A stretch of 37,121 nt of DNA, taken from contig CAKVBD010000021.1 of the NCBI GenBank assembly GCA_934725105.1, positions 1 through 37,121 on the forward strand, written 5' to 3'. The notes beneath the pieces were generated by a model. It was not told the DNA's origin. It did no database searches and saw only the letters and a list, made by a program, of their open reading frames with translations. Positions 9,591 to 14,651 of the stretch are shown in pieces. Numbering within the stretch: the first letter of the stretch is position 1; every line of letters begins with the position of its first letter. This DNA comes from an uncultured Bulleidia sp. (GTDB lineage: Bacteria > Bacillota_I > Bacilli_A > Erysipelotrichales > Erysipelotrichaceae). The position numbers were made by a program, and so were the translations under genes.

Positions 9591-9804
9591 ATTCTAATTC
9601 TCTCTAGTAGTATTTTTCTACTACTGCAGTAATACTTATCCACAGTATAGTGGGTCTATTCTTTGGTTAGGTAAATATACCTGGTTAGGTTGGAAAGGGG
9701 TTTTAGGGGGAAACCATGAGTCACAGTTGCACAGAGCAAGACAAGCAACCCCTTAGAATCCTGTCTTCATTTTGCAGGTGCAAATTTGTGTGGCGCATGT
9801 GCAA
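9591..9804 (-). promoter_or_regulatory. Regulatory gap between parB and the membrane protein gene
   Basis: Gene-free 214 bases. On the minus strand a perfect 7-base dyad (9606-9612 and 9619-9625, loop 6) lies 16 bases before the membrane-protein ATG, and a possible -10 TATACT is at 9644-9649, so the dyad would sit in the leader as an operator or RNA hairpin. Further right are a 5-base dyad at 9669-9682, two GGTTAGGT direct repeats (9665, 9684), and an 8-base inverted pair (9695-9702 and 9747-9754). The 16-bp palindromic site at 9771-9786 is listed separately. Confidence 0.4.
9771..9786. repeat. 16-bp palindromic site, copy 1 (candidate parS)
   Basis: TTTGCAGGTGCAAATT, with a TTTGCA/TGCAAA dyad around GG. 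An identical 16-mer is at 12296-12311. The two copies bracket the parA-ssb-parB block, this one 19 bases past the parB stop. Outer inverted halves TTGCACA (9727-9733) and TGTGCAA (9798-9804) surround it. A ParB-binding centromere site is the simplest reading; there is no direct proof. Confidence 0.5.
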
Positions 9805-10779
9805 TTATCTTGCATCCTCCCGTTCACGCTTCTTTACCCAATTATCTAATAGTCGAATAATGACATCTTTCTTTTTGTTTGGCGAGTATCCTTTTGGAAA
9901 ATATTTATCTATCTCTGTCATCTGGAATGATAATTTTTCTCTCTGATTTGGTTTTTCTGCTTCCATCGTTTCGATAATGAACTCTGTAGTTAGCTGCCCA
10001 TCGTGGCTTAATCTTTTGAATTCCTGGCATTGTGCAAGGGATGGTGTTCGATTGTTTTCAATGATGGCATTTGCCAGCTCAATTTGTTCACTTTCTGTTA
10101 GATATGAAAGTTCTACAGCAGGATTAAAAGCAATTTTAATTTCATTCTCATGGCATCCATCCACCATGTCTTGTAATGGTTTAATCAGATAGGTTATTCT
10201 AATGAATCTTCGGATTTGATTCATACTTACTCCGATTTGCTCACCTAGCTTTGCAGCACTTTCTGACTTCCAACCAACTTGGTTGGAAGAGCTTTTTTCG
10301 TATTCAACAGGAATATCTTTATTTTCAATATCAATGCGTTTCCCTTGATGTTTCATGGCTTCAAGACGCATTTTATAGGCATATCCTTTTTCGCTTGGAC
10401 GAATGTTTTCACGTTGAATATTGCTGTCTACCATTAATATGGTTGCTTGATCATCATCCAAATTGCGAACAATGACGTTCATTTCCTTCATGCCTAGATA
10501 ATTCATGGCAAATTTACGTCTGTGTCCTGAAACCATCTCATAGGAACCATCGCTCGTAGGACGTACTAAGGCAGGCATCAGCATTCCATTTTCTTTAATG
10601 GAATCAATTAACTTCAGCATGTCATCATCTAGTTCAACATGGAAAGGATGATCATGAAAATCTTTTATAATATTAATAGGTAGAGAAACAACTTTCTCTA
10701 ATCTTTCATCTTGCCGTTCTTCTTCAGTTGAGAATAAAGAGTCATAAGAAGGTAGTCCAAATTCAAATTTCTTACTCAT
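9805..10779 (-). CDS. parB: ParB/Spo0J-family partition protein
   Basis: 324 residues from the ATG at 10779. An ATG at 10785 is possible, but GGAGA touches it, while the same GGAGA is well spaced (7 bases) for 10779. The N-terminal ParB/Srx fold is clear: LIDSIKENGMLMPALVRP, SGHRRKFA (the CTP/phosphate-binding GHRR box) and NIQRENIRPSEKG. A helix-turn-helix region follows (SAAKLGEQIGVSMNQIRRFIRI). Residues past ~220 (TTEFIIETMEAEKPNQREKL) fit the accessory-element subgroup. It should bind centromere-like sites and work with ParA in segregating or stabilising the element. Its start overlaps the end of the Lar-like gene. Confidence 0.88.
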   Translation of the reverse strand: MSKKFEFGLPSYDSLFSTEEERQDERLEKVVSLPINIIKDFHDHPFHVELDDDMLKLIDSIKENGMLMPALVRPTSDGSYEMVSGHRRKFAMNYLGMKEMNVIVRNLDDDQATILMVDSNIQRENIRPSEKGYAYKMRLEAMKHQGKRIDIENKDIPVEYEKSSSNQVGWKSESAAKLGEQIGVSMNQIRRFIRITYLIKPLQDMVDGCHENEIKIAFNPAVELSYLTESEQIELANAIIENNRTPSLAQCQEFKRLSHDGQLTTEFIIETMEAEKPNQREKLSFQMTEIDKYFPKGYSPNKKKDVIIRLLDNWVKKREREDAR

Positions 10780-11011
10780 GAGCATTCTCCATATAATTGA
10801 AGAGATTTAATTGATCTGTATTAGTGCAGAGTCTCATATTCCATGCTCCAACTGCATCTTTATAGTTTGCAAATGTTGCGGTTTCGTTATTACAGTGGAT
10901 ACAAACTGCTTTGTATCCATATCGTCCATGAATTTTTGGCTTACTCCAGGAAATTTCAATGGTAGGCTTTTCACCACAAATCGGGCACTTTTTCAAATTG
11001 AGTCTATTCAT
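10772..11011 (-). CDS. Lar-like zinc-ribbon protein
   Basis: 79 residues. I prefer the ATG at 11011 to the upstream GTG at 11020: AGGAT lies 10 bases before the ATG but only 2 before the GTG. The sequence has the shape of the Lar (restriction alleviation) family: KKCPICGEKP, about 20 residues, VCIHCNNETATF, then DAVGAWNMR. Two CxxC pairs should bind zinc. Lar of the Rac prophage moderates type I restriction; here the assignment rests on the fold pattern only, and many such small ribbons have no tested function. It overlaps ssb by 8 bases and parB by 8 bases, so it is embedded in the par operon. Confidence 0.65.
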   Translation of the reverse strand: MNRLNLKKCPICGEKPTIEISWSKPKIHGRYGYKAVCIHCNNETATFANYKDAVGAWNMRLCTNTDQLNLFNYMENAHE

Positions 11012-11318
11012 GCTGATCACATCCTATAAGAGTGATGTCTGTCACCTGAACATCTGTTGTATATATTTCCTTTCCATCTTTCATATAGGATCCAGTTTGT
11101 ATGCTGCCATTGATGGTGATTGGAGTGGACTTTTTTAGGTTGTACAGTTGATCTGCAAGGCTACCCCAGGCGATACAACTGATATAATCTTTCCATGTTC
11201 CGTTTTCGCGAGAACAAGCTATCTGAAATTTGGCGAAAGATTGTCCTTTGGTCGATTGTTTTACTTCAATATCTGTATGGAGTGTTCCTGTTAAAAATAC
11301 TTGATTATTCTTGTTCAT
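11004..11318 (-). CDS. ssb: Single-stranded DNA-binding protein, short accessory form
   Basis: 104 residues forming one OB fold: NQVFLTGTLHTDIEVK, FAKFQIACSR, WKDYISCIAWGSLADQLYNL, ITINGSIQTGSYMKDGKEIYTTDVQV. This is the usual SSB core, but the chain ends soon after it. It lacks both the glycine-rich linker and the acidic DDDIPF-type tip that chromosomal SSBs use to recruit partner proteins. It probably coats single-stranded DNA during transfer or element replication without normal partner recruitment. The ATG has AAGAGGAAATA upstream, and the 13-base gap from parA puts it in the parA-ssb-lar-parB operon. Confidence 0.87.
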   Translation of the reverse strand: MNKNNQVFLTGTLHTDIEVKQSTKGQSFAKFQIACSRENGTWKDYISCIAWGSLADQLYNLKKSTPITINGSIQTGSYMKDGKEIYTTDVQVTDITLIGCDQHE

Positions 11319-11331
11319 TATTTCCTCTTTC

Positions 11332-12150
11332 CTATCGTATTAAGTCACTTCTACGTTTTTCTTTGTTTGCATGTATAACTTCTTGAGTGAGCTCGTCATA
11401 AGCAACTGCAACTTTGGAATCTCTTGCGTAGGAATATACGCTTTTTCCACTGACAGTAGCTTCGCTGGCTTTGACAGCAACAGGAATAACAGAGTTGAAA
11501 ACTTTAAAGTGATGGCCAAAATTTTCATGAATCATCTCGATAGTGTCTTTGGCAAGGTTTGTTTTCATATCTGCAAGTGTGATTGCAACACCAGCAATTT
11601 TGAGATTGTTGTTAATTTTTCTTTGAACTTTGCTGACAGTTCTTAGAAGTTTTGTCATACCTTTTGCAGGCAAATACTGTGCCTGAACAGGAATAAGGAC
11701 TTCATCCGCTGCAGATAAAGCATTGATTGTAAGCATTGCTAGAGAAGGAGGGCAGTCTATTAATACATAGTCATAAGATTCCTTTATTGGAGCAAGGCAA
11801 TTTTTTAATATGTTTTCTCTGTCAAATTCATTCACTAATCTGGTTTCAAAATCTGATAGATCAATATTTGAAGGAATAACATCGATTCCTTCCGGATGAT
11901 GAAGTACCGTACCTGCGAAATTTGCATCATTGTCTTTTATGGTAGAATCCATCATACTAGCTATAGTGTGATCCATCTCATCGCTATTTTTCCATCCAAG
12001 GGATGAGGTGAGATCGCCCTGTGGATCAAAATCCACGGTAAGAACGTGAAATCCGTTCTTTGCTAAACCAATTGCAAGATTCAGAGTGGTGGTTGTTTTG
12101 CCTACACCACCTTTCTGATTTGCAATGGCAATTACTTTACATTTTTGCAT
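11332..12150 (-). CDS. parA: ParA-family partition ATPase
   Basis: 272 residues. The deviant Walker A box KGGVGKTT is at 13-20, the Walker A' region DFDPQGDLT at about 41-49, and Walker B in YVLIDCPPSLAML. The SAADEVLIPVQAQYLPAKGMTKLL segment is typical of Soj/ParA. There is no N-terminal DNA-binding extension, so this is the short Soj-like type. It would form ATP-dependent dimers on the nucleoid and move ParB-bound DNA. AAAGGATAATAG before the ATG is a good ribosome site. It is the first gene of the leftward block, and the dyad- and iteron-rich gap to its right is the natural place for its promoter and autoregulatory sites. Confidence 0.92.
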   Translation of the reverse strand: MQKCKVIAIANQKGGVGKTTTTLNLAIGLAKNGFHVLTVDFDPQGDLTSSLGWKNSDEMDHTIASMMDSTIKDNDANFAGTVLHHPEGIDVIPSNIDLSDFETRLVNEFDRENILKNCLAPIKESYDYVLIDCPPSLAMLTINALSAADEVLIPVQAQYLPAKGMTKLLRTVSKVQRKINNNLKIAGVAITLADMKTNLAKDTIEMIHENFGHHFKVFNSVIPVAVKASEATVSGKSVYSYARDSKVAVAYDELTQEVIHANKEKRRSDLIR

Positions 12151-12232
12151 TCTATTATCCTTTCACATCAGCCATTCCAATCGATATGGCTATGTAACGT
12201 TTTAAATTGATTTATTATGGAAAAGTCTTCTT

Positions 12233-12279
12233 AGGAGTTGCGTCAATGGCAACGTGTAGCAATTTTCAACACAACTCCT
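12233..12279. repeat. Inverted repeat upstream of parA
   Basis: Arms AGGAGTTG (12233-12240) and CAACTCCT (12272-12279), extended by two further pairs after one mismatch, enclose 31 bases containing one TGTAGCAA motif (12255-12262). It could fold in RNA of either strand or be a protein-binding dyad. Confidence 0.45.
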
Positions 12280-12295
12280 TTATTTATGCGGATTA

Positions 12296-12311
12296 TTTGC
12301 AGGTGCAAATT
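12296..12311. repeat. 16-bp palindromic site, copy 2 (candidate parS)
   Basis: Identical to 9771-9786. Here the dyad extends to 7 bases each side (ATTTGCA GG TGCAAAT). It is 146 bases upstream of the parA start, so the two copies frame the partition block. Confidence 0.5.
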
Positions 12312-12346
12312 CTCCAAGCGTTAATTTATTCAGTTTGGAAATCAGG

Positions 12347-12374
12347 AAAAGTCCCATATTCTGGGGCTTTTTTT
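12347..12374 (+). terminator. Rightward rho-independent terminator with no gene before it
   Basis: AAAAGTCCC (12347-12355), a 7-base loop, then GGGGCTTTT (12363-12371, one T-G pair), running into a T-run to 12374. On the plus strand this is a standard intrinsic terminator, yet no plus-strand gene lies upstream; everything from 1 to 12150 is leftward. It may end a small or antisense RNA starting in 12160-12340, or block transcription entering from the element. Confidence 0.6.
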
Positions 12375-12392
12375 GTACCTTGCTGAAGGGAA

Positions 12393-12440
12393 TTTGCTAC
12401 AAGTTGTAGCAAAACATGTAGCAAAACATGTAGCAAATTC
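12393..12440. repeat. 21-bp perfect palindrome and 12-bp iterons (TGTAGCAA family)
   Basis: A perfect palindrome (arms 12393-12402 and 12404-12413, centre G) contains inverted TTGCTACA/TGTAGCAA. The motif then repeats at exactly 12-base steps: 12405, 12417 and 12429. The first two units are TGTAGCAAAACA; the last diverges after nine bases. A fifth copy is at 12255. Regular spacing close to a helical turn suggests cooperative protein binding, such as a ParB or ParA operator, an iteron origin, or recombinase arm sites. Confidence 0.6.
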
Positions 12441-12484
12441 TCACCAATATCTGCTGTGTCTGCACGCAAATTATGTATTTCATT

Positions 12485-12678
12485 TTATTTACCTTTTAAC
12501 ATTGTTCGTAAATTATTAAATGTATCTTGAATAGGTGATGCTCTTCCATTTGTAATATCTTCATCTGCTTCTGCAAGTAACTCTAGTAATTTGATTCCTG
12601 ATTTCATATATTTTGATATTTGCTTCAGTGATTTCTTAAGTATGCAGATGATTTAATAGCTTTTCGTATAGAATACAT
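12485..12678 (-). pseudogene. Remnant of a Phd/YefM-type antitoxin gene
   Basis: No intact frame, but two pieces in different frames recall one protein. From the ATG at 12678 the frame gives MYSIRKAIKSSAYLRNH, then a stop, like the Phd N-terminus (SSxLRNxYxEIS). In another frame, ending at 12485, LLELLAEADEDITNGRASPI with DTFNNLRTMLKGK resembles the C-terminal toxin-binding part. The middle (NGxGDxVVMS region) is missing. I infer a frameshifted, internally deleted antitoxin. No toxin gene is visible beside it. The pieces are short, so the family name is tentative. Confidence 0.5.
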
Positions 12679-12937
12679 AATGGTGTTTTCTGAATTAAAT
12701 ATATGCAAATTAAAAAATGATATGACGATACAATCTATTTATGTCGTTATACTTCAGAATTATTTGAAAAAAATTGGTTTTATAAAAAATGACATATTTT
12801 GAATGATATTACAATATGCATTCTTGTGATTTTGCATATCGTAGAAAACATAAAAAAACATTGCTTATATATACAAAAATATGAGTTTCATGTATGCTCG
12901 ATATGAAAGGGCTTTCAATAGTGAAAGAGTGGTGTTA

Positions 12938-13483
12938 ATGAAGAAATTAAGTATTTTGTTATGCAGTATTGCATTAGTTGGATGCGCTAATAACGCTTCT
13001 GTGAAGGAGTCATCTAAGACAAGTGTATCAGATGATACAACTGTTGCAGATACATTTACAGGTGCTTCAGAAGGCAAGTACTTCTATAAGGACAGTGCTT
13101 TAACAGATGATGCATTATGGAATGTAATGGCTAGCTATCAGGCAGCTCCAACAATTGCGACTGTAAATCCAGATGGTTCTCCAAACTTGGCTGTATTCAT
13201 GCCAGGATTACCAATGGAATTGGATGGAGAAAGATATTTTGTATTTGGTTTATCTGATAACCAGACAAAGTTAAATCTCGAACAAAATAAGACAGGTGTA
13301 TTAGCTTTATATCAGTATGATCCTACTGCTGAAGATAAGATGGAACGTAACGTTGGTGCACGTATTAAGTTTGAAATCGTAGAAGATGAAAAAATCATTG
13401 AAGCATTGAACAAGGCAAATGATAATGCAATTAGAGAAGGTTCAACAATTTGCCATGTTGTAGAAGTATTACCTTTAGGTTAA
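12938..13483 (+). CDS. Lipoprotein with a pyridoxamine-5'-phosphate-oxidase-like (flavin split-barrel) domain
   Basis: 181 residues from the ATG at 12938; the frame is open further upstream, but only this start gives a proper lipoprotein signal (KKLSILLCSIALVGC, lipobox LVGC). A Ser/Thr/Asp-rich spacer follows. From about residue 48, DDALWNVMASYQAAPTIATVNPDGSPNLAVF and the rest of the chain match the split-barrel fold of pyridoxamine oxidase-like flavoproteins. The role of this lipid-anchored form is unknown; binding of a flavin or related cofactor outside the membrane is a guess. It is probably monocistronic, with a strong terminator 25 bases after the stop. Confidence 0.7.
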   Translation: MKKLSILLCSIALVGCANNASVKESSKTSVSDDTTVADTFTGASEGKYFYKDSALTDDALWNVMASYQAAPTIATVNPDGSPNLAVFMPGLPMELDGERYFVFGLSDNQTKLNLEQNKTGVLALYQYDPTAEDKMERNVGARIKFEIVEDEKIIEALNKANDNAIREGSTICHVVEVLPLG

Positions 13484-13507
13484 TTCTTTAAAAAACTGAA
13501 TAGTAAG

Positions 13508-13542
13508 AAAGGATTCAAATAACTAATCTGAATCCTTTTTTT
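13508..13542 (+). terminator. Terminator after the lipoprotein gene
   Basis: Ten-base arms AAAGGATTCA (13508-13517) and TGAATCCTTT (13529-13538) followed by T's to 13542. The end of its T-run is also the start of the putative eutH -35 box. Confidence 0.88.
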
Positions 13543-13569
13543 AACATTCTTTCATTCTTAGCGTAAGAT
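13541..13569 (+). promoter_or_regulatory. Promoter of eutH, apparently leaderless
   Basis: TTAACA (13541-13546), a 17-base spacer, TAAGAT (13564-13569). A start seven bases past the -10 falls on 13576, the A of the eutH ATG. No Shine-Dalgarno sequence occurs before that ATG. Confidence 0.45.
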
Positions 13570-13575
13570 ATATGC

Positions 13576-14613
13576 ATGAATCCAATTATTTTTATTTTAT
13601 TATGCTTTGCTGCTTTAGGCTTATTTGACAAGATATTGAAAAATAGACTTGGTCTTGCATCTTCTTTTGATAAGGGGATGGTTACGATGGGCGATTTTAT
13701 GTTAAGTGTTGGAGGCTTTTATTGTATCGCTATCGCATTTTTGAATGGACATGCAAGTTTGTTTGAGAATAAAGAGATGATTATTTCTAGCTTGCTGGCG
13801 CCGGACCTTGGTGGATATTCAATTGTTGAATCTATGTCACAATCGAATTGTATTTTGATTTTTTGTGGTGTTTTATTAACATCTACTTTGGGATGTCTGA
13901 TTAGTTTTCAACTGCCAATCTTTTTGAATGAATTAAATAAAGAAGATCTGACGTATTACTTAAAAGGTGTTGTCTATGGAATTGTAGGATTGCTTCCAGT
14001 GTTGATTGTGTGCGGTTTTTTATTGCAGATTGATCATTTTATGATTTCATTTCTACCAGCTATCTGTATTTGTGCAATTTTGATTGGATTGTTCTTTCTA
14101 TCCTTTCATACATTAATTGTTGTACTTACGATCTTTTCAAGAATTGTTCAAATAGCAGGATATATTTTCTTTTTTCTTGTCTGTATGACTTTTTTCTTCA
14201 ACATGGGTTTTACAAATACAACTTTAATTAATGAAGCGTTACGCATTGTGTTTCAAATGAGTATTATTGTGAGTGGATCTTTAGTATTTTGTGAAATTGT
14301 TTTAAGAAAGTTCTCTAAACAGATTGAAAAAATTGGAGAGATTCTTCAAATTGATAAATATTCAGTGATGGGAATCATTTTATCGTTTGGAACAAGTATA
14401 GCAATGCTTCCTTTATTTTCTAAGATGAATCGAAAAGGAAAAATATTGAATGCTGCATTTTCTTTGAGTGGGGCATTTGTATTTGGTGGACAGCTTGGAT
14501 TTATTGCGGGAGTAAATCCTGGAAGTATTACATGGTTTGTTGTGGTGAAACTTGTTGCGGGAATTGCGGGTTTACTGATTGCAAATATGTGTGAAAAACG
14601 GAATCTGGCATAA
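13576..14613 (+). CDS. eutH: EutH-family ethanolamine transporter
   Basis: 345 residues, almost all hydrophobic, with about 10 membrane segments. The C-terminal third is diagnostic: IEKIGEILQIDKYSVMGI, FSKMNRKGKILNAAFSLSGAF and FGGQLGFIAGVNP follow EutH segments such as VGKVLNVNN, MDTRGKVINCAFAVSAAF and DHLGFAA. EutH brings ethanolamine into the cell. No ethanolamine ammonia-lyase, microcompartment or eut regulatory gene is nearby, so it may feed a remote eut cluster or carry another small amine. It is slightly shorter than typical EutH. It stands alone between two terminators, and its start lacks a ribosome site (see the promoter entry). Confidence 0.75.
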   Translation: MNPIIFILLCFAALGLFDKILKNRLGLASSFDKGMVTMGDFMLSVGGFYCIAIAFLNGHASLFENKEMIISSLLAPDLGGYSIVESMSQSNCILIFCGVLLTSTLGCLISFQLPIFLNELNKEDLTYYLKGVVYGIVGLLPVLIVCGFLLQIDHFMISFLPAICICAILIGLFFLSFHTLIVVLTIFSRIVQIAGYIFFFLVCMTFFFNMGFTNTTLINEALRIVFQMSIIVSGSLVFCEIVLRKFSKQIEKIGEILQIDKYSVMGIILSFGTSIAMLPLFSKMNRKGKILNAAFSLSGAFVFGGQLGFIAGVNPGSITWFVVVKLVAGIAGLLIANMCEKRNLA

Positions 14614-14615
14614 TG

Positions 14616-14645
14616 AAAACAGCTAATCTATTGGTTAGCTGTTTT
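14616..14645. terminator. Bidirectional terminator between eutH and the GH31 gene
   Basis: Eleven-base perfect arms AAAACAGCTAA (14616-14626) and TTAGCTGTTTT (14635-14645). The A-rich left and T-rich right flanks let it serve both convergent genes; it starts two bases after the eutH stop. Confidence 0.85.
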
Positions 14646-14651
14646 ACTGGT

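Larger units (their letters stand above)
12151..12937. other. Gene-poor junction between the mobile block and the chromosome
   Basis: 787 bases without an intact gene. Besides the repeats, terminator and antitoxin remnant listed separately, 12680-12802 on the plus strand holds a 40-codon frame with no ribosome site and no recognisable family. The stretch 12700-12880 is very AT-rich. A 6-base dyad (12904-12909 and 12912-12917) lies 20 bases before the lipoprotein ATG. The element end is probably somewhere here, but I see no attachment site that can be proved from one side. Confidence 0.5.

Noticed and set aside
9695..9754. AAGGGGTT/AACCCCTT pair as a parB terminator
   Set aside because: The loop of 44 bases is too long and there is no T-run on the minus strand.
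12393..12440. Tandem 12-bp repeats as a CRISPR array
   Set aside because: The units are contiguous with no spacers and too short for CRISPR repeats; no cas genes are present.
12680..12802. 40-codon plus-strand frame beginning MVFSELNICKLKND
   Set aside because: No ribosome site or recognisable domain, very AT-rich, and it starts back-to-back with the decayed antitoxin. It may be a remnant, but the evidence is too thin to call a gene.
12881..12937. Upstream extension of the lipoprotein gene
   Set aside because: The extra 19 residues would bury the signal peptide and lipobox; the ATG at 12938 gives a correct lipoprotein start.
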